Shown one piece after another: positions 37,913 to 48,352 of a stretch of 64,000 bases of DNA. Position numbers and translations under genes: made by a program. The stretch covers positions 1,772,501 to 1,836,500 of the forward strand of contig NZ_CP049250.1 in assembly GCF_011046895.1 (NCBI RefSeq), written 5' to 3'. Source of the stretch: Rhizobium rhizoryzae (GTDB taxonomy: Bacteria; Pseudomonadota; Alphaproteobacteria; Rhizobiales; Rhizobiaceae). A model generated the notes under the pieces. The model was not told the DNA's origin. It was given only the letters and a program-made list of their open reading frames with translations, and did no database searches. Within the stretch, counting starts at the first letter, position 1. Every line of letters begins with the position of its first letter.

Positions 37913-38260
37913 CCTGCGGGGTCACAAGGCATAAGATATGGCGATTGCGAATCGTGGCCGCCAGATCTCTCATAAGCATTGCACACTATGCGTCGTGTCA
38001 TTTCCGGTCAATAAACCGAGCCATGCGTCGGCATGCCTTTGCTGTGGATCAAGTCTTTCGACCTGAGGGACGCTATCCTCATTTTTAGGCCTTTCAAGTG
38101 AAGCCGACAGATCCTACTTTACGACTGCATCAAATGCAGCGACGAGCCCAGTTCGCGGGTGGCATTTATTGACTTGGCCGTTGCACCTGATATGGAACAC
38201 CCGCGCCTCGTTTGGTCCTACTCACGGGCTTGATTGACACTGCAAACCAGCGGACTAGCC
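37913..38260. other. Divergent promoter region between DUF4164 and tkt
   Basis: About 350 bases without a gene. It must carry promoters for DUF4164-zapA on the minus strand and tkt on the plus strand; a candidate tkt promoter is at 38169. I see no structured RNA in it. Confidence 0.5.
38169..38196 (+). promoter_or_regulatory. Candidate sigma-70 promoter of tkt
   Basis: TTGACT at 38169 and TATGGA at 38191 are separated by 16 bases, about 65 bases before the tkt ATG. Similarity to the alphaproteobacterial housekeeping consensus is moderate. Confidence 0.4.
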
Positions 38261-40240
38261 ATGACCTCTGCCGAAAAACATAACCGGATGGCGAATGCGA
38301 TCCGTTTCCTCTCCATGGATGCGATCGAAAAGGCAAACTCCGGGCACCCAGGCCTGCCAATGGGTGCGGCCGACGTCGCAACCGTTCTGTTCAGCCGTTA
38401 CCTGAAGTTCGATCCCAAGAACCCGCTCTGGCCGGATCGCGACCGTTTCGTGCTCTCTGCCGGTCACGGCTCGATGCTTCTCTATTCTCTCCTGTATCTA
38501 ACAGGATACGAGGATATGACGATCGAAGACATCAAACAGTTCCGTCAGCTCGGTTCCAAGACTGCGGGCCATCCGGAATACGGTCATGCCTCGGGCATCG
38601 AGACCACCACGGGTCCGCTCGGTCAGGGCATTGCCAATGCGGTGGGCATGGCGATCGCCGAGCGCAAGCTGGCGCAGGAATTCGGCTCTGAGCTGCAGAA
38701 CCATTTCACCTATGCGCTGGTCGGCGACGGCTGCCTCATGGAAGGCATCAGCCAGGAAGCCATCGCGCTCGCCGGTCACCTGAAGCTCAACAAGCTCATC
38801 GTCTTCTGGGATGACAACAAGATCACCATCGACGGTGCGGTCTCCCTGTCGGATAGCACCAACCAGATCGCCCGCTTCAAGTCGGTGAACTGGAACACGA
38901 TCGAGATCGACGGCCACGATCAGGACGCGATTGCCGCAGCGATCGAGCAGGCGCAGAAATCCGATCGCCCGACCTTCATCGCCTGCAAAACCATCATCGG
39001 TTTTGGCGCACCGAACAAGCAGGGCAGCCACAAGGTTCACGGCTCACCGCTGGGTGCCGAAGAAATCGCGGCAACCCGCAAGGCGCTCAACTGGGAAGCG
39101 GACGCATTCAGCGTTCCCGCTGACGTTCTGGACAACTGGCGTCTGGCCGGTCTGCGTTCCACCAAGGCACGCAAGGAATGGGAAGAGCGTCTGGCTGCTG
39201 CCGAAACCGAAAAGCGTGCCGAGTTCGTGCGCCGTTTTGCCGGCGACCTGCCGGGCGGTTTTGACAGCGCCCTCGATGCCTTCAAGAAGAAGGTGGCTGC
39301 CAATAATCCGACTGTTGCCACGCGCAAGGCTTCCGAAGATGTGCTGGAAGTGATCAACGGTCTTCTGCCGGAAACGCTGGGTGGCTCCGCCGACCTGACG
39401 CCGTCCAACAACACCAAGACCAGCCAGATGAAGTCCATCTCTCCGGATGATTTTTCTGGCCGTTACATGCACTATGGCATCCGCGAGCATGCCACTGCCG
39501 CTGCCATGAACGGCATTGCGCTGCATGGTGGACTTATTCCGTATTCGGGCGGCTTCCTGATCTTCTCGGATTACTGCCGCCCGTCCGTTCGTCTGGCAGC
39601 CCTGATGGGCATTCGCGTGGTTCACGTCTGGACGCATGATTCCATCGGCGTCGGCGAAGACGGTCCCACGCACCAGCCGGTCGAGCATGTGGCATCGCTG
39701 CGCGCTATCCCTGGCCTCATGCTGTTCCGTCCGGCCGACGAGACCGAGACGGCGGAATGCTGGCAGATCGCGCTTAACAACAAGCATCGTCCGTCCGGTC
39801 TGGCGCTGACCCGTCAGAACCTGATGCCGGTGCGCAAGGAGTATGAGGAAAAGAACCTCTGCGCCTCGGGAGCCTATGAACTGGTTTCGTCCAGCGATGC
39901 CAAGGTCACGCTGTTTGCATCCGGTTCGGAAGTCGAGATTGCGGTCAAGGCTGCTGAAGCTCTGGAAGGCAAGGGTGTTGCCACGCGTGTCGTATCGGTC
40001 CCGTGCGTCGAGCTGTTCTTCGAGCAGTCGGAAGACTATCGCAAGGCAATCCTCGGCAAGTCGCCGGTCAAGATCGCCATCGAGGCAGGCGTTCGGGAGG
40101 GCTGGGATGCCTTCATCGGCAACGATGGTGCCTTCATCGGCATGAAGTCCTTCGGTGCTTCCGGTCCGGCCAAGGATCTCTACAAGCACTTCGGCATTAC
40201 GGTCGAAGCTGTCGTCGCAGCCGCCGAAGCCAAGCTTTGA
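38261..40240 (+). CDS. tkt: Transketolase
   Basis: A 659-residue thiamine-diphosphate enzyme moving two-carbon units in the pentose phosphate pathway. Motifs include [14 protein letters not shown], the [13 protein letters not shown] segment, the thiamine site [11 protein letters not shown] and the transketolase signature [15 protein letters not shown] 38261 matches the family N-terminus [16 protein letters not shown]; a longer frame to 38234 is not needed. It heads the tkt-gap-pgk-fbaB carbon block. Confidence 0.97.
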   Translation: MTSAEKHNRMANAIRFLSMDAIEKANSGHPGLPMGAADVATVLFSRYLKFDPKNPLWPDRDRFVLSAGHGSMLLYSLLYLTGYEDMTIEDIKQFRQLGSKTAGHPEYGHASGIETTTGPLGQGIANAVGMAIAERKLAQEFGSELQNHFTYALVGDGCLMEGISQEAIALAGHLKLNKLIVFWDDNKITIDGAVSLSDSTNQIARFKSVNWNTIEIDGHDQDAIAAAIEQAQKSDRPTFIACKTIIGFGAPNKQGSHKVHGSPLGAEEIAATRKALNWEADAFSVPADVLDNWRLAGLRSTKARKEWEERLAAAETEKRAEFVRRFAGDLPGGFDSALDAFKKKVAANNPTVATRKASEDVLEVINGLLPETLGGSADLTPSNNTKTSQMKSISPDDFSGRYMHYGIREHATAAAMNGIALHGGLIPYSGGFLIFSDYCRPSVRLAALMGIRVVHVWTHDSIGVGEDGPTHQPVEHVASLRAIPGLMLFRPADETETAECWQIALNNKHRPSGLALTRQNLMPVRKEYEEKNLCASGAYELVSSSDAKVTLFASGSEVEIAVKAAEALEGKGVATRVVSVPCVELFFEQSEDYRKAILGKSPVKIAIEAGVREGWDAFIGNDGAFIGMKSFGASGPAKDLYKHFGITVEAVVAAAEAKL

Positions 40241-40246
40241 TTATTC

Positions 40247-40270
40247 CGGGCGCCTGATGGCGCCCGTTTT
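40247..40270 (+). terminator. Rho-independent terminator between tkt and gap
   Basis: Perfect 8-bp stem CGGGCGCC/GGCGCCCG (40247-40254 and 40259-40266) with a TGAT loop and TTTT. Confidence 0.88.
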
Positions 40271-40307
40271 CCATCACCATAAGCCCAAGTCTAGGGAGTT
40301 AATGCAC

Positions 40308-41318
40308 ATGACTGTCAAGGTTGCCATCAACGGCTTCGGCCGCATCGGCCGCAACGTTCTCCGTGCCATCGTCGAGTCGGGCCGCACCGACATCGAAGTC
40401 GTCGCGATCAACGATCTCGGCCCGGTCGAGACCAATGCTCACCTGCTGCGCTACGATTCCATCCACGGCAAGTTCCCGGCAGAGGTCAAGGTCGAGGGCG
40501 ATACGATCACCGTTGGCGGTGGCAAGCCGATCAAGGTCACGGCAGTCAAGGATCCGGCAACGCTGCCGCACAAGGAACTGGGCGTTGACATCGCTCTGGA
40601 ATGCACGGGCATCTTCACAGCGCGCGACAAGGCTGCCGCTCACCTGACGGCTGGCGCCAAGCGCGTCATCGTTTCGGCCCCGGCTGACGGCGCGGACCTG
40701 ACGGTTGTCTACGGCGTCAACCACGACCAGCTGACGAAGGACCATCTGGTCATTTCCAACGCCTCCTGCACCACGAACTGCCTCGTGCCGGTGGTGAAGG
40801 TTCTGGATGATGCGGTCGGGATCGACCATGGTTTCATGACGACGATCCACTCCTATACAGGTGACCAGCCGACGCTCGACACCATGCACAAGGATCTGTA
40901 CCGCGCCCGCGCCGCAGCCCTTTCCATGATCCCGACCTCGACCGGTGCTGCCAAGGCTGTTGGTCTGGTTCTGCCGCATCTGAAGGGCAGACTGGACGGC
41001 ACGTCCATCCGCGTTCCGACGCCAAACGTTTCCGTGGTGGACTTCAAGTTCGTTGCCAAGCGCGACACGACCGCCAAGGAAATCAACGATGCCATCATCG
41101 CTGCATCGAACGGCGCTCTGAAGGGTATCCTGGGCTATACGGATGAGCCGCTGGTTTCGCGCGACTTCAACCATGACAGCCATTCCTCGATCTTCGCACT
41201 CGACCAGACAAAGGTTCTGGAAGGCAATTTCGTGCGTATTCTCAGCTGGTACGACAACGAGTGGGGCTTCTCCAACCGCATGTCCGATACGGCTGTTGCG
41301 ATGGCAAAGCTCATCTGA
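40308..41318 (+). CDS. gap: Glyceraldehyde-3-phosphate dehydrogenase, type I
   Basis: A 336-residue GAPDH. It has the NAD-binding opening [18 protein letters not shown], the catalytic-cysteine signature [10 protein letters not shown], and [12 protein letters not shown] near the end. ATG 40308 has GGGAG nine bases upstream; ATG 40302 is too close to it. It is separated from tkt by a terminator, so it probably has its own promoter. Confidence 0.98.
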   Translation: MTVKVAINGFGRIGRNVLRAIVESGRTDIEVVAINDLGPVETNAHLLRYDSIHGKFPAEVKVEGDTITVGGGKPIKVTAVKDPATLPHKELGVDIALECTGIFTARDKAAAHLTAGAKRVIVSAPADGADLTVVYGVNHDQLTKDHLVISNASCTTNCLVPVVKVLDDAVGIDHGFMTTIHSYTGDQPTLDTMHKDLYRARAAALSMIPTSTGAAKAVGLVLPHLKGRLDGTSIRVPTPNVSVVDFKFVAKRDTTAKEINDAIIAASNGALKGILGYTDEPLVSRDFNHDSHSSIFALDQTKVLEGNFVRILSWYDNEWGFSNRMSDTAVAMAKLI

Positions 41319-41338
41319 GCCAGCCAGTAATCGACGAG

Positions 41339-41365
41339 AAAGGGCGCCTCGAGCGCCCTTTTTCA
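41339..41365. terminator. Terminator after gap
   Basis: AAAGGGCGC/GCGCCCTTT stem (41339-41347 with 41353-41361), 5-base loop, then TTTC. A- and T-runs on both sides suggest it also serves the minus strand. Confidence 0.88.
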
Positions 41366-41392
41366 TGTCCAGTGTGTTCTGCGGGCCGTCTG

Positions 41393-41932
41393 TTATTTGA
41401 CGAGCCGTCCAAAGTTCGACGTGCTGCTGCCGTTCGAGGCGGAGGTCGTGGTGCTCGCCGTGGCAGATGGCGTAAATGGCTCCACGCGCCAGTTGGACGT
41501 GTTCATGATGACAGAATTGACCACCATGCTGATCTTGCTGGTCTGGTTCGTCGTGGAGTTATAGGTAACATCGCGGTTGGGCAGGTAGATGATGCCTTCG
41601 ATGTTTTCGCCCTTGGAGCCGTTGAAGATGTATTGCGTCTTGCGGCTGTTGTTGGCCGCGTCCGATGTCTTTTCAAACATCAGAATGTCCTTGTAGGCGC
41701 CGCTGGTTGATGGCGAGCCGGTGAAGGTCAGCCCGCCATTGGCCCGGATTTCGCTGTCGACATCGGGAAAATAGAAGGTCACGCCATTTGCCGTGACCGT
41801 CGAACCGGAGTTCAGAATCATCCTGCCCTTGATGATGTGGAGGCCTGGCTTGAAGGTGACGGACGGGCTTCCGTTGAATGTGACATCGCAGTGCATGCCC
41901 GGCTCGAATGAAAAGCTTGATCGACATCGCAC
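41393..41932 (-). pseudogene. C-terminal remnant of a TadG-like pilus-assembly protein
   Basis: A 179-codon frame whose product matches the C-terminal part of rhizobial TadE/TadG-like proteins: VTFKPGLHIIKGRMILNSG, TVTANGVTFYFPD, GAYKDILMFEK, then NGSKGENIEGIIYLPNRDVTYN. No signal/membrane N-terminus, vWA-like region or other tad gene is present. The frame simply begins near the middle of such a protein. I read it as a decayed leftover, though a domain-only gene cannot be excluded. It lies between gap and the antiporter gene, convergent with gap. Confidence 0.6.
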
Positions 41933-42110
41933 AATAGGAAAACCGCCCTGCTGCTGCCCGAATCATCGACGCCTATGCATAATGAAGCGAAAGTTTCTTT
42001 CAGTTGCCGTTGTCTTTTCGGTTGTCGACCGCAAGGCTAGGCTGGGAACATGGTGATGCGAGGCTGCACAAGCGGCCTTGGTGGTCGTAGGTGCGAGAGG
42101 GGCGGGATCT

Positions 42111-43940
42111 TTGGAGGCGTTTTATGTCGTTGTGCTGGTGGGAACGGTGCTTGTTCTCGCGGCCGCCTTCTCCAGTCTGCTCGCCTTCCGGTTTGGCGCG
42201 CCCCTTCTTCTGATCTTTCTGATGATCGGGCTCGTTGCCGGAGTGGACGGGATCGGCATCAATTTCAGCAACTTCTCGATGGCCTATGTGCTGGGTTCGC
42301 TGGCGCTGGCTGTCATTCTCTTTGATTCCGGCTTCGGCACATCGCTCCATTCCTTCAAGATCGCGGCTGCACCTGCCTTGACGATGGCCTCGGTGGGCGT
42401 GGTGCTGACGGCTGCGATATTCGCGTTTGCGGCGTCCCTGCTGCTCGGCATCGACTGGCTGCACGGAATGCTGCTCGGCTCCATCGTCGCCTCGACCGAT
42501 GCAGCAGCTGTCTTCTTCCTTCTGCGCGTCGGCGGAGTTCACATCCGCGATAAGGTACGCTCGACGCTGGAAGTGGAATCCGGCACCAACGATCCGATGG
42601 CGGTGTTTCTGACCATCGCGCTGGTCGAACTCATTGCCTCCGGTCACGGTACCTCCGGCTTCAACCTCGATCTTCTGACCATGTTCGTCAAGCAGATGGG
42701 GCTTGGCGCTGCACTCGGCCTGCTGGGCGGTTTGATGATCGTCTCGGTCCTCAACCGGCTGCCGCTGGATCGCGGTCTTGCGCCCATCTTCGTGCTCGGA
42801 CTTGCGATGCTGATCTTCTCCTTCACCGGGGCGGTGGGCGGCAGCGGCTTTCTGGCGGTCTATGTCGCGGGCATTTTTGCCGGGAACAAGCGCATCTTCG
42901 CCAAGGAAGCGATCCGCCGCTTCCAGGATGGGCTGACCTGGCTTGCGCAGATCATCATGTTCCTGGTGCTGGGTCTTCTGGCGACACCTTCGCAGTTCCC
43001 CACCATCCTGCTGCCGGCCATCGGGCTTGCGCTCTTCCTCATCTTCGTCGCACGGCCGATCGCCGTCTGGCTCAGCCTGCTGCCGTTCGACTTTACACAG
43101 CAGGAAATCGGCTTCGTGGCCTGGGTGGGCCTGCGCGGTGCGGTTTCCATTCTGCTCGGCATCATGCCGATCCTTGGCGGCATTGACGACCAGCATGTGT
43201 TTTTCAATACCGCGTTCATCATCGTGCTCGTCTCGCTGCTGCTGCAAGGCTGGACGATCCGATCGGTGGCGGAACGGTTAGGCCTCATCATTCCGCCGAG
43301 AATGGGCGAAGTGGACAAGGTGGAACTGGACCTGCCGGGCAGGGCCAATCACGAACTCATTTCCTACCGTGTCATCAAGGACAGCCCCATCCTGCGGGGC
43401 GAACGCATTCCTCGCTGGGCCATGCCCTCGCTCGTCATCCGCGATGGGCGCAGCATGCGCTACCAATATGCCGGTCGGTTGCGGGAGAACGACCAGGTCT
43501 ATCTGTTCATCGCGCCCGGTTATTCTCGCCTGCTTGACCGGCTGTTTGCCAGCCGCGTGCCGGTGGACGAGGATGATGCGGATTTCTTCGGTGCCTTCGC
43601 CATCTCGCCCTCGCGCCCCGCGAAGGAACTGGATGCCGCCTATGGTCCGGGCCTTCTGACAACGGCGGAACAGGCGATGACGGTGGGCGATCTCATGACC
43701 TACAGGCTTGGCGGCAAGGTGGATTATGCCGACCGGGTGCGTCTCGGATCCATCATCCTGATCGTGCGGGATCTGGACGAGCACGAGCATGTAAGCTCCG
43801 TCGGTATCTCGCTGGAGCCTGTCGAACCTGCGACGCGGCTGCCGATTTTCATCAACATGCGGGAAATCGCCCATCGCATTCGCGATCTCATCCGCCGTTA
43901 CCGGGGAAAGCCGGTACCCGGACAGGAAAATCGGGGTTAG
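42111..43940 (+). CDS. K+/H+ antiporter (CvrA/NhaP2 type)
   Basis: A 609-residue CPA1-family cation/proton antiporter. The N-terminal two-thirds hold 11-13 spans with the [12 protein letters not shown] and [12 protein letters not shown] motifs typical of NhaP2. The C-terminal third has a TrkA_C-type domain ([17 protein letters not shown]) and a CorC_HlyC-like end. It exports K+ for protons to control turgor and pH. Start is uncertain: TTG 42111 has AGAGG upstream; GTG 42081 and TTG 42078 are in frame. It lies between gap and pgk. Confidence 0.88.
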   Translation: MEAFYVVVLVGTVLVLAAAFSSLLAFRFGAPLLLIFLMIGLVAGVDGIGINFSNFSMAYVLGSLALAVILFDSGFGTSLHSFKIAAAPALTMASVGVVLTAAIFAFAASLLLGIDWLHGMLLGSIVASTDAAAVFFLLRVGGVHIRDKVRSTLEVESGTNDPMAVFLTIALVELIASGHGTSGFNLDLLTMFVKQMGLGAALGLLGGLMIVSVLNRLPLDRGLAPIFVLGLAMLIFSFTGAVGGSGFLAVYVAGIFAGNKRIFAKEAIRRFQDGLTWLAQIIMFLVLGLLATPSQFPTILLPAIGLALFLIFVARPIAVWLSLLPFDFTQQEIGFVAWVGLRGAVSILLGIMPILGGIDDQHVFFNTAFIIVLVSLLLQGWTIRSVAERLGLIIPPRMGEVDKVELDLPGRANHELISYRVIKDSPILRGERIPRWAMPSLVIRDGRSMRYQYAGRLRENDQVYLFIAPGYSRLLDRLFASRVPVDEDDADFFGAFAISPSRPAKELDAAYGPGLLTTAEQAMTVGDLMTYRLGGKVDYADRVRLGSIILIVRDLDEHEHVSSVGISLEPVEPATRLPIFINMREIAHRIRDLIRRYRGKPVPGQENRG

Positions 43941-44022
43941 GAAAAAGGCGACGGGCCTTGCACCGTCCGGCAGGTTGAGTATGGTCCGCTTCGAATTTCA
44001 ACCATCGAAACGGATTGCCCTA

Positions 44023-45225
44023 ATGCCAGCCTTCAAGACCCTGGACGACCTCTCCGATATCGCAGGCAAGCGCGTTCTCGTGCGCGTGGACCTCAATGTT
44101 CCCGTCTCGGACGGAAAGGTGACGGACGCAACGCGCATCGAACGTGTCGCTCCGACGATCCTTGAACTGTCCGGCAAGGGCGCAAAGGTTATCCTGCTTG
44201 CGCATTTCGGCCGCCCCAAGGGTGCGCCGGTGGCCGATATGTCCCTGAAGCTGATCGTGCCTGCCGTTGAAGAGGTGCTGGATCACGCCGTTCTGTTTGC
44301 CGATGATTGCATTGGTGAAGCAGCAGCGTCTGCCGTTTCCAAGATGCAGAATGGCGACATCCTGCTTCTGGAAAACACCCGCTTCCATAAGGGTGAGGAA
44401 AAGAACGACGCCGACTTTACGGCAGCGCTTGCCGCCAATGGCGATATCTTCGTCAATGATGCCTTCTCTGCCGCGCACCGCGCCCATTCCTCGACGGAGG
44501 GTCTGGCCCACCATCTTCCCGCCTATGCAGGCCGCACCATGCAGGAAGAACTGGAAGCGCTCGAGAAGGGTCTTGGCAATCCGGCACGCCCGGTTGTCGC
44601 CATTGTTGGTGGCGCCAAGGTTTCGACCAAGATCGATCTCTTGATGAACCTCGTGAAGAAGGTCGATGCGCTCGTGATCGGTGGTGGCATGGCCAATACC
44701 TTCATCGCAGCGCGTGGCACCTCGGTCGGCAAGTCTCTCTGCGAGCATGATCTGGCAGAGACAGCCAAGCAGATCATGATCGAAGCGGCCAGCGCGCAGT
44801 GCGCCATCGTTTTGCCGGTCGATGGTGTGGTGGCCCGCGAGTTCAAGGCCAATGCAGAAAATGAAGTGGTCGATATCGAAGCCATTCCAGTCGATGCCAT
44901 GGTTCTGGATGTTGGCCCGAAGTCTGTTGAAGCCGTCAATGAATGGATTGGTCGCGCGCATACGCTGGTCTGGAACGGCCCGCTTGGCGCCTTCGAAATC
45001 GCGCCCTTCGATACGGCGACGGTTGCCGCTGCAAAATTTGCCGCAGAACAAACCAAGGCTGGCAAGCTGGTATCCGTCGCAGGTGGTGGCGATACGGTTT
45101 CTGCGCTCAACCATGCGGGTGTCGCAGACAGCTTCTCCTACGTCTCGACTGCCGGTGGTGCCTTCCTTGAATGGATGGAAGGCAAGGAACTGCCCGGTGT
45201 CTCCGTTCTGATCAAGAGCGCCTGA
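44023..45225 (+). CDS. pgk: Phosphoglycerate kinase
   Basis: A 400-residue PGK making ATP and 3-phosphoglycerate. Motifs are [47 protein letters not shown] and the nucleotide-site [12 protein letters not shown] 44023 matches the family start [10 protein letters not shown]; the frame upstream to 43975 is not family-like. Class I aldolase fbaB follows, so the two probably work together in the lower glycolysis/gluconeogenesis path. Confidence 0.97.
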   Translation: MPAFKTLDDLSDIAGKRVLVRVDLNVPVSDGKVTDATRIERVAPTILELSGKGAKVILLAHFGRPKGAPVADMSLKLIVPAVEEVLDHAVLFADDCIGEAAASAVSKMQNGDILLLENTRFHKGEEKNDADFTAALAANGDIFVNDAFSAAHRAHSSTEGLAHHLPAYAGRTMQEELEALEKGLGNPARPVVAIVGGAKVSTKIDLLMNLVKKVDALVIGGGMANTFIAARGTSVGKSLCEHDLAETAKQIMIEAASAQCAIVLPVDGVVAREFKANAENEVVDIEAIPVDAMVLDVGPKSVEAVNEWIGRAHTLVWNGPLGAFEIAPFDTATVAAAKFAAEQTKAGKLVSVAGGGDTVSALNHAGVADSFSYVSTAGGAFLEWMEGKELPGVSVLIKSA

Positions 45226-45441
45226 ACCGCGACAAAATAGCGCGTGCGCAATTCAAGGAAAGAGTTGCGCGCGTGAAAATCACCAGCTTTAAATTTTTTT
45301 AGATGTTTTAAACGATTGAAATAATTTCAATCGTTTCAAGCCTTAAGCGTAGGATTTCCCTCACTAAAAACTTCTGTTATCCGCGAATGATATCCGACGG
45401 GATGAGCCCGTTATAGGCCGACTTAGGGACAGGAGTTGAGT
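45226..45441. other. AT-rich pgk-fbaB intergenic region
   Basis: Holds an imperfect GC hairpin at about 45240-45275, an AT-rich stretch (TTTAAATTTTTTTAG) and the perfect palindrome at 45310-45336. It is the likely site of the fbaB promoter and its control. Confidence 0.5.
45310..45336. promoter_or_regulatory. 27-bp perfect palindrome upstream of fbaB (possible operator)
   Basis: Arms AAACGATTGAAAT (45310-45322) and ATTTCAATCGTTT (45324-45336) are exact inverse complements around one base. It ends 105 bases before the fbaB ATG and follows an A/T-rich stretch that could hold promoter elements. It fits a dimeric repressor site (LacI-like AACG half-sites) better than a terminator, having no U-tract after it. 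Confidence 0.5.
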
Positions 45442-46356
45442 ATGGGAGACGCCAAGATGTTGCACAAGATGAGTTCCGCACCGGGATTTATTGCGGCTCT
45501 GGATCAGAGCGGCGGTTCGACACCGGGAGCCTTGCGTGCCTATGGCGTCATGGAAACCGACTACCAGGGCGACGAGGAAATGTTCCGCCTGATGCACGCC
45601 ATGCGCGTTCGCATCATGAGCGCGCCCTCGTTTACGGGCGACAAGGTTATCGGCGCGATCCTGTTCGAGCGTACGATGGACGGCGATGTCAATGGTGAGC
45701 CGGTTCCGTCCTATCTCTGGCAGAAGCGCGGCGTCGTTCCCTTCCTGAAGATTGACAAGGGCCTGAACGCGGAAGAAAACGGCGTTCAGACCATGAAGCC
45801 GATGCCGGAACTGGATGCCCTGCTCATCCGTGGCCGCGAAAAGGGCATTTTCGGCACCAAGATGCGCTCGCTCATCGCGAATGCGGACAAGGCCGGCATC
45901 GCGGCCGTCGTGAAGCAGCAGTTTGAAGTGGCCCGTCAGATCATCGGTCAGGGCCTGATGCCGATCATCGAGCCGGAAGTTTCCATCAAGAGCCCGACCA
46001 AGCAGGAAGCGGAAGCCATTCTGCGTGACGAGATCGCTGCCCATCTCGACAAGCTGCCGTCCAGCGAGACGGTCATGCTGAAGCTGACGATCCCGACGGT
46101 TGCCGATTTCTATGCGCCCTTCATCGGCCACAAGTCGGTCGTTCGCGTGGTCGCGCTGTCCGGTGGATACAGCACGGCAGACGCCTGCCAGAAGCTGAAG
46201 CACAATCCCGGCATGATTGCAAGCTTCTCGCGCGGCCTGACCGAGAGCCTGCGTGTGACGATGACGGATGCCGAATTCAACGCAGCCGTCGCCGGAACCA
46301 TCGACCAGATCTATGACGCCAGCGTCAACAAGGTTGCAGCCGGCTGCGCTGCTTGA
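45442..46356 (+). CDS. fbaB: Class I fructose-bisphosphate aldolase
   Basis: A 304-residue class I (Schiff-base) aldolase of the bacterial type. It begins MGDAKMLHKMSSAPGFIAALDQSGGSTPGAL and has FLKIDKGLNAEENG, ANADKAGIAAVVKQQFEVA, GLMPIIEPEVSIKSP and LSGGYSTADACQKL. It cleaves fructose-1,6-bisphosphate into triose phosphates. ATG 45442 has GGAG eight bases upstream; ATG 45457 is also plausible. A palindrome upstream and a strong terminator downstream mark it as its own unit. Confidence 0.95.
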   Translation: MGDAKMLHKMSSAPGFIAALDQSGGSTPGALRAYGVMETDYQGDEEMFRLMHAMRVRIMSAPSFTGDKVIGAILFERTMDGDVNGEPVPSYLWQKRGVVPFLKIDKGLNAEENGVQTMKPMPELDALLIRGREKGIFGTKMRSLIANADKAGIAAVVKQQFEVARQIIGQGLMPIIEPEVSIKSPTKQEAEAILRDEIAAHLDKLPSSETVMLKLTIPTVADFYAPFIGHKSVVRVVALSGGYSTADACQKLKHNPGMIASFSRGLTESLRVTMTDAEFNAAVAGTIDQIYDASVNKVAAGCAA

Positions 46357-46372
46357 GATTTTCTACAGGTTT

Positions 46373-46408
46373 AAAAAAAGGCCGCTTCGGAAACGAGGCG
46401 GCTTTTTT
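46373..46408. terminator. Bidirectional terminator after fbaB
   Basis: GCCGC/GCGGC core stem flanked by a run of A's on the left and TTTTTT on the right, between convergent fbaB and the FAD-NAD(P) protein gene. Confidence 0.88.
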
Positions 46409-46419
46409 GCTTTAACCTG

Positions 46420-47814
46420 TCAGGATGTGGCTGCCCGCACGTCACTGGCCGGACTGGACGCAAGTTCGGCAGCAATCTGCGCGGCAACGGCATTGGCCTG
46501 CACGCGAATATCCGGCACCGCCGTGATTTCCCAGAAACGGCCTGCGGTCAGAGCACCCACCACATGGATATTGTGTTGCGGTTGGCCATCCCGGCCAATC
46601 AGGCGGCTTGTCTCATCAACCATGATGCCAAGACCCAAGGGGTCTGGCTGAAGCTGGCCACGATCCTCCATGCATTGGAGAAAAGGAGAGTGATCAATGC
46701 CTGCTCTTTCCATGCCGGTACAATTGACAATCCAGTCCGCCGTCAGGCGCCGTATTTCACGCGAGCCCCTTGCGCGATAGGAGAGGCTGATGCCGGGGCG
46801 CGAAAGTTCCGCCTGTTGCAGATAGCCTGCATGGACCGTGAGACGTCCATCGTTCAGGACGCGATCGAGATCATCGGCCACGTCCGGTGCCAGCCTGTGC
46901 CGGTGCACGGTCCACCAGGGCACAGCGTGGCGCAGGAAACGTTTCTTTTCCGCATCCGGCAGTTCCTGCCACAAAGTTTGCGTATGCGGTCTGAGGCCGT
47001 CGATTACCGAACGCCAGGGAGCGCCGCGCCGAACCTGTTTGCGCAAGGCGGCCAGCAGCTTGCTCATGCGTCGATCTGTTTCGGGCAATTCCGGCGGCAC
47101 CGGTGACACGGGCTGACGGTCATGTCGATGGGGCAGAAGCCCCCGCCGTGAGAGCACATGGATCATGCCTTGATGCCCGCTGGCACGCAATGCCAGAACC
47201 TGATCCACCATGGTCAGGCCGGAACCGAGAATGCAGACACGCTCATTGGCGCCGACCTTGGAAAGCCAGCCCAGCCTCCAAGGGTTTTCCACCAGGTGAG
47301 ATTTGGCGGTTTCCGGCAGGTCTCGCAGAGGTGCAGGAATGGAAGCGCTGCCGACACCGAGACACAGGACGAGATTGCGTGCCACCAGTTCCCCGCCATG
47401 GGCGAGCCGGATCATGGTGGTATCTGCCCCGATATCCAGACAGCCCAGCGCCTTGGCCTTGATGAAATCGACCCGGGCGCAGGTCTGGCGCTGCCTCAAC
47501 AGTTCCGCCAATCGGTCTCGGAGATAAAGGCCGAAATCGCTTCTCGGCACATAGTCTCCTGCCTTGACGCTGCGGCCCTTTTCCATCTGCCAGTTCAGGA
47601 AGTCATCCGGCCTGTCCGGGAAGATGGACATGCGGGCGGCAGCCACGTTCAGGCGATGGATGTGGAACTCGCTGCGATAGGCCGTACCGCGACCAAAGCC
47701 CGGATCATCACCGATAACGGCGACCGATTGATGAGGAGAAAGCTTTCGCAGGAGCTGCAGCGTGACAGCAATTGCTGAAAAGCCTGCTCCAACAACGGCA
47801 ACGTCATATTTCAT
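46420..47814 (-). CDS. FAD/NAD(P)-binding oxidoreductase
   Basis: A 464-residue flavoprotein with the Rossmann opening YDVAVVGAGFSAIAVTLQLL, a second nucleotide motif VCILGSGLTMVDQVLAL, and WIVNCTGMER plus HVVGALTAGRFWE toward the C-terminus. This is the pattern of the FAD-NAD(P)-binding (NAD_binding_9) family, whose members are largely uncharacterised. It converges on fbaB and is followed upstream by a small membrane-protein gene. Confidence 0.83.
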   Translation of the reverse strand: MKYDVAVVGAGFSAIAVTLQLLRKLSPHQSVAVIGDDPGFGRGTAYRSEFHIHRLNVAAARMSIFPDRPDDFLNWQMEKGRSVKAGDYVPRSDFGLYLRDRLAELLRQRQTCARVDFIKAKALGCLDIGADTTMIRLAHGGELVARNLVLCLGVGSASIPAPLRDLPETAKSHLVENPWRLGWLSKVGANERVCILGSGLTMVDQVLALRASGHQGMIHVLSRRGLLPHRHDRQPVSPVPPELPETDRRMSKLLAALRKQVRRGAPWRSVIDGLRPHTQTLWQELPDAEKKRFLRHAVPWWTVHRHRLAPDVADDLDRVLNDGRLTVHAGYLQQAELSRPGISLSYRARGSREIRRLTADWIVNCTGMERAGIDHSPFLQCMEDRGQLQPDPLGLGIMVDETSRLIGRDGQPQHNIHVVGALTAGRFWEITAVPDIRVQANAVAAQIAAELASSPASDVRAATS

Positions 47815-47939
47815 GAGCGCTCCTTGTCTGGCCGGACATACCAGTTGCCCGACATCTCTCCTTCAATAGACTAGTGAACCTGTCGAGATTTCAAGTCCCG
47901 GATTTCAAACCCGTATTTTCAGGCCCAGGGTTGTCGGCC

Positions 47940-48101
47940 TCACGTGAAGTCGCGCAGCAGCAGGATGATGGCCCAGGAGACAAAGGCAAGAACCGCCAGC
48001 TTCCAAAAATCGGCACGGCGTTTCAGGCCAGGAAAGCCCAGCGGCTTGATGATCTGGACCACCATGGCCAGCAACAGCAACAGGCCGATGATTTTCGTCA
48101 T
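47940..48101 (-). CDS. Small membrane protein of unknown function
   Basis: A 53-residue protein with two hydrophobic helices separated by a basic loop: MTKIIGLLLLLAMVVQIIKPLG, GLKRRADFW, then LAVLAFVSWAIILLLRD. ATG 48101 is preceded by GGAACAA. The frame extends upstream to 48257, but those residues do not look like a start. I do not recognise a family with a known role. Confidence 0.65.
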   Translation of the reverse strand: MTKIIGLLLLLAMVVQIIKPLGFPGLKRRADFWKLAVLAFVSWAIILLLRDFT

Positions 48102-48352
48102 TTTGTTCCAGATTCCTTCAACCGCAGCCACAGGCTGGACATTTTTGCACTTCATCAGGATTAGGTGTTGCGAATGGGATTCGGAACCGCTCATTTTGCA
48201 AACGGGGCGAATTCCATCGCGAAAACTCTTCAAGTCAGCCGCAACTGCCGGATTCATGCCTGAATTCCGATTATTTGCGCAATGACTTAACCATTGCCGT
48301 GCTTTGCTGTCACGGTCCTGTTCACGTTCTGATTCTGCTCGCGGTTTTGCCG

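Noticed and set aside
42000..43247. 415-codon minus-strand frame over the antiporter gene
   Set aside because: Extremely Asp/Glu/Arg/His/Gln-rich, the usual complement of a membrane-protein gene read backwards.
45289..45340. AT-rich stretch as a replication origin or partition site
   Set aside because: Only one short AT-rich run and one palindrome; no DnaA boxes or repeated iterons.
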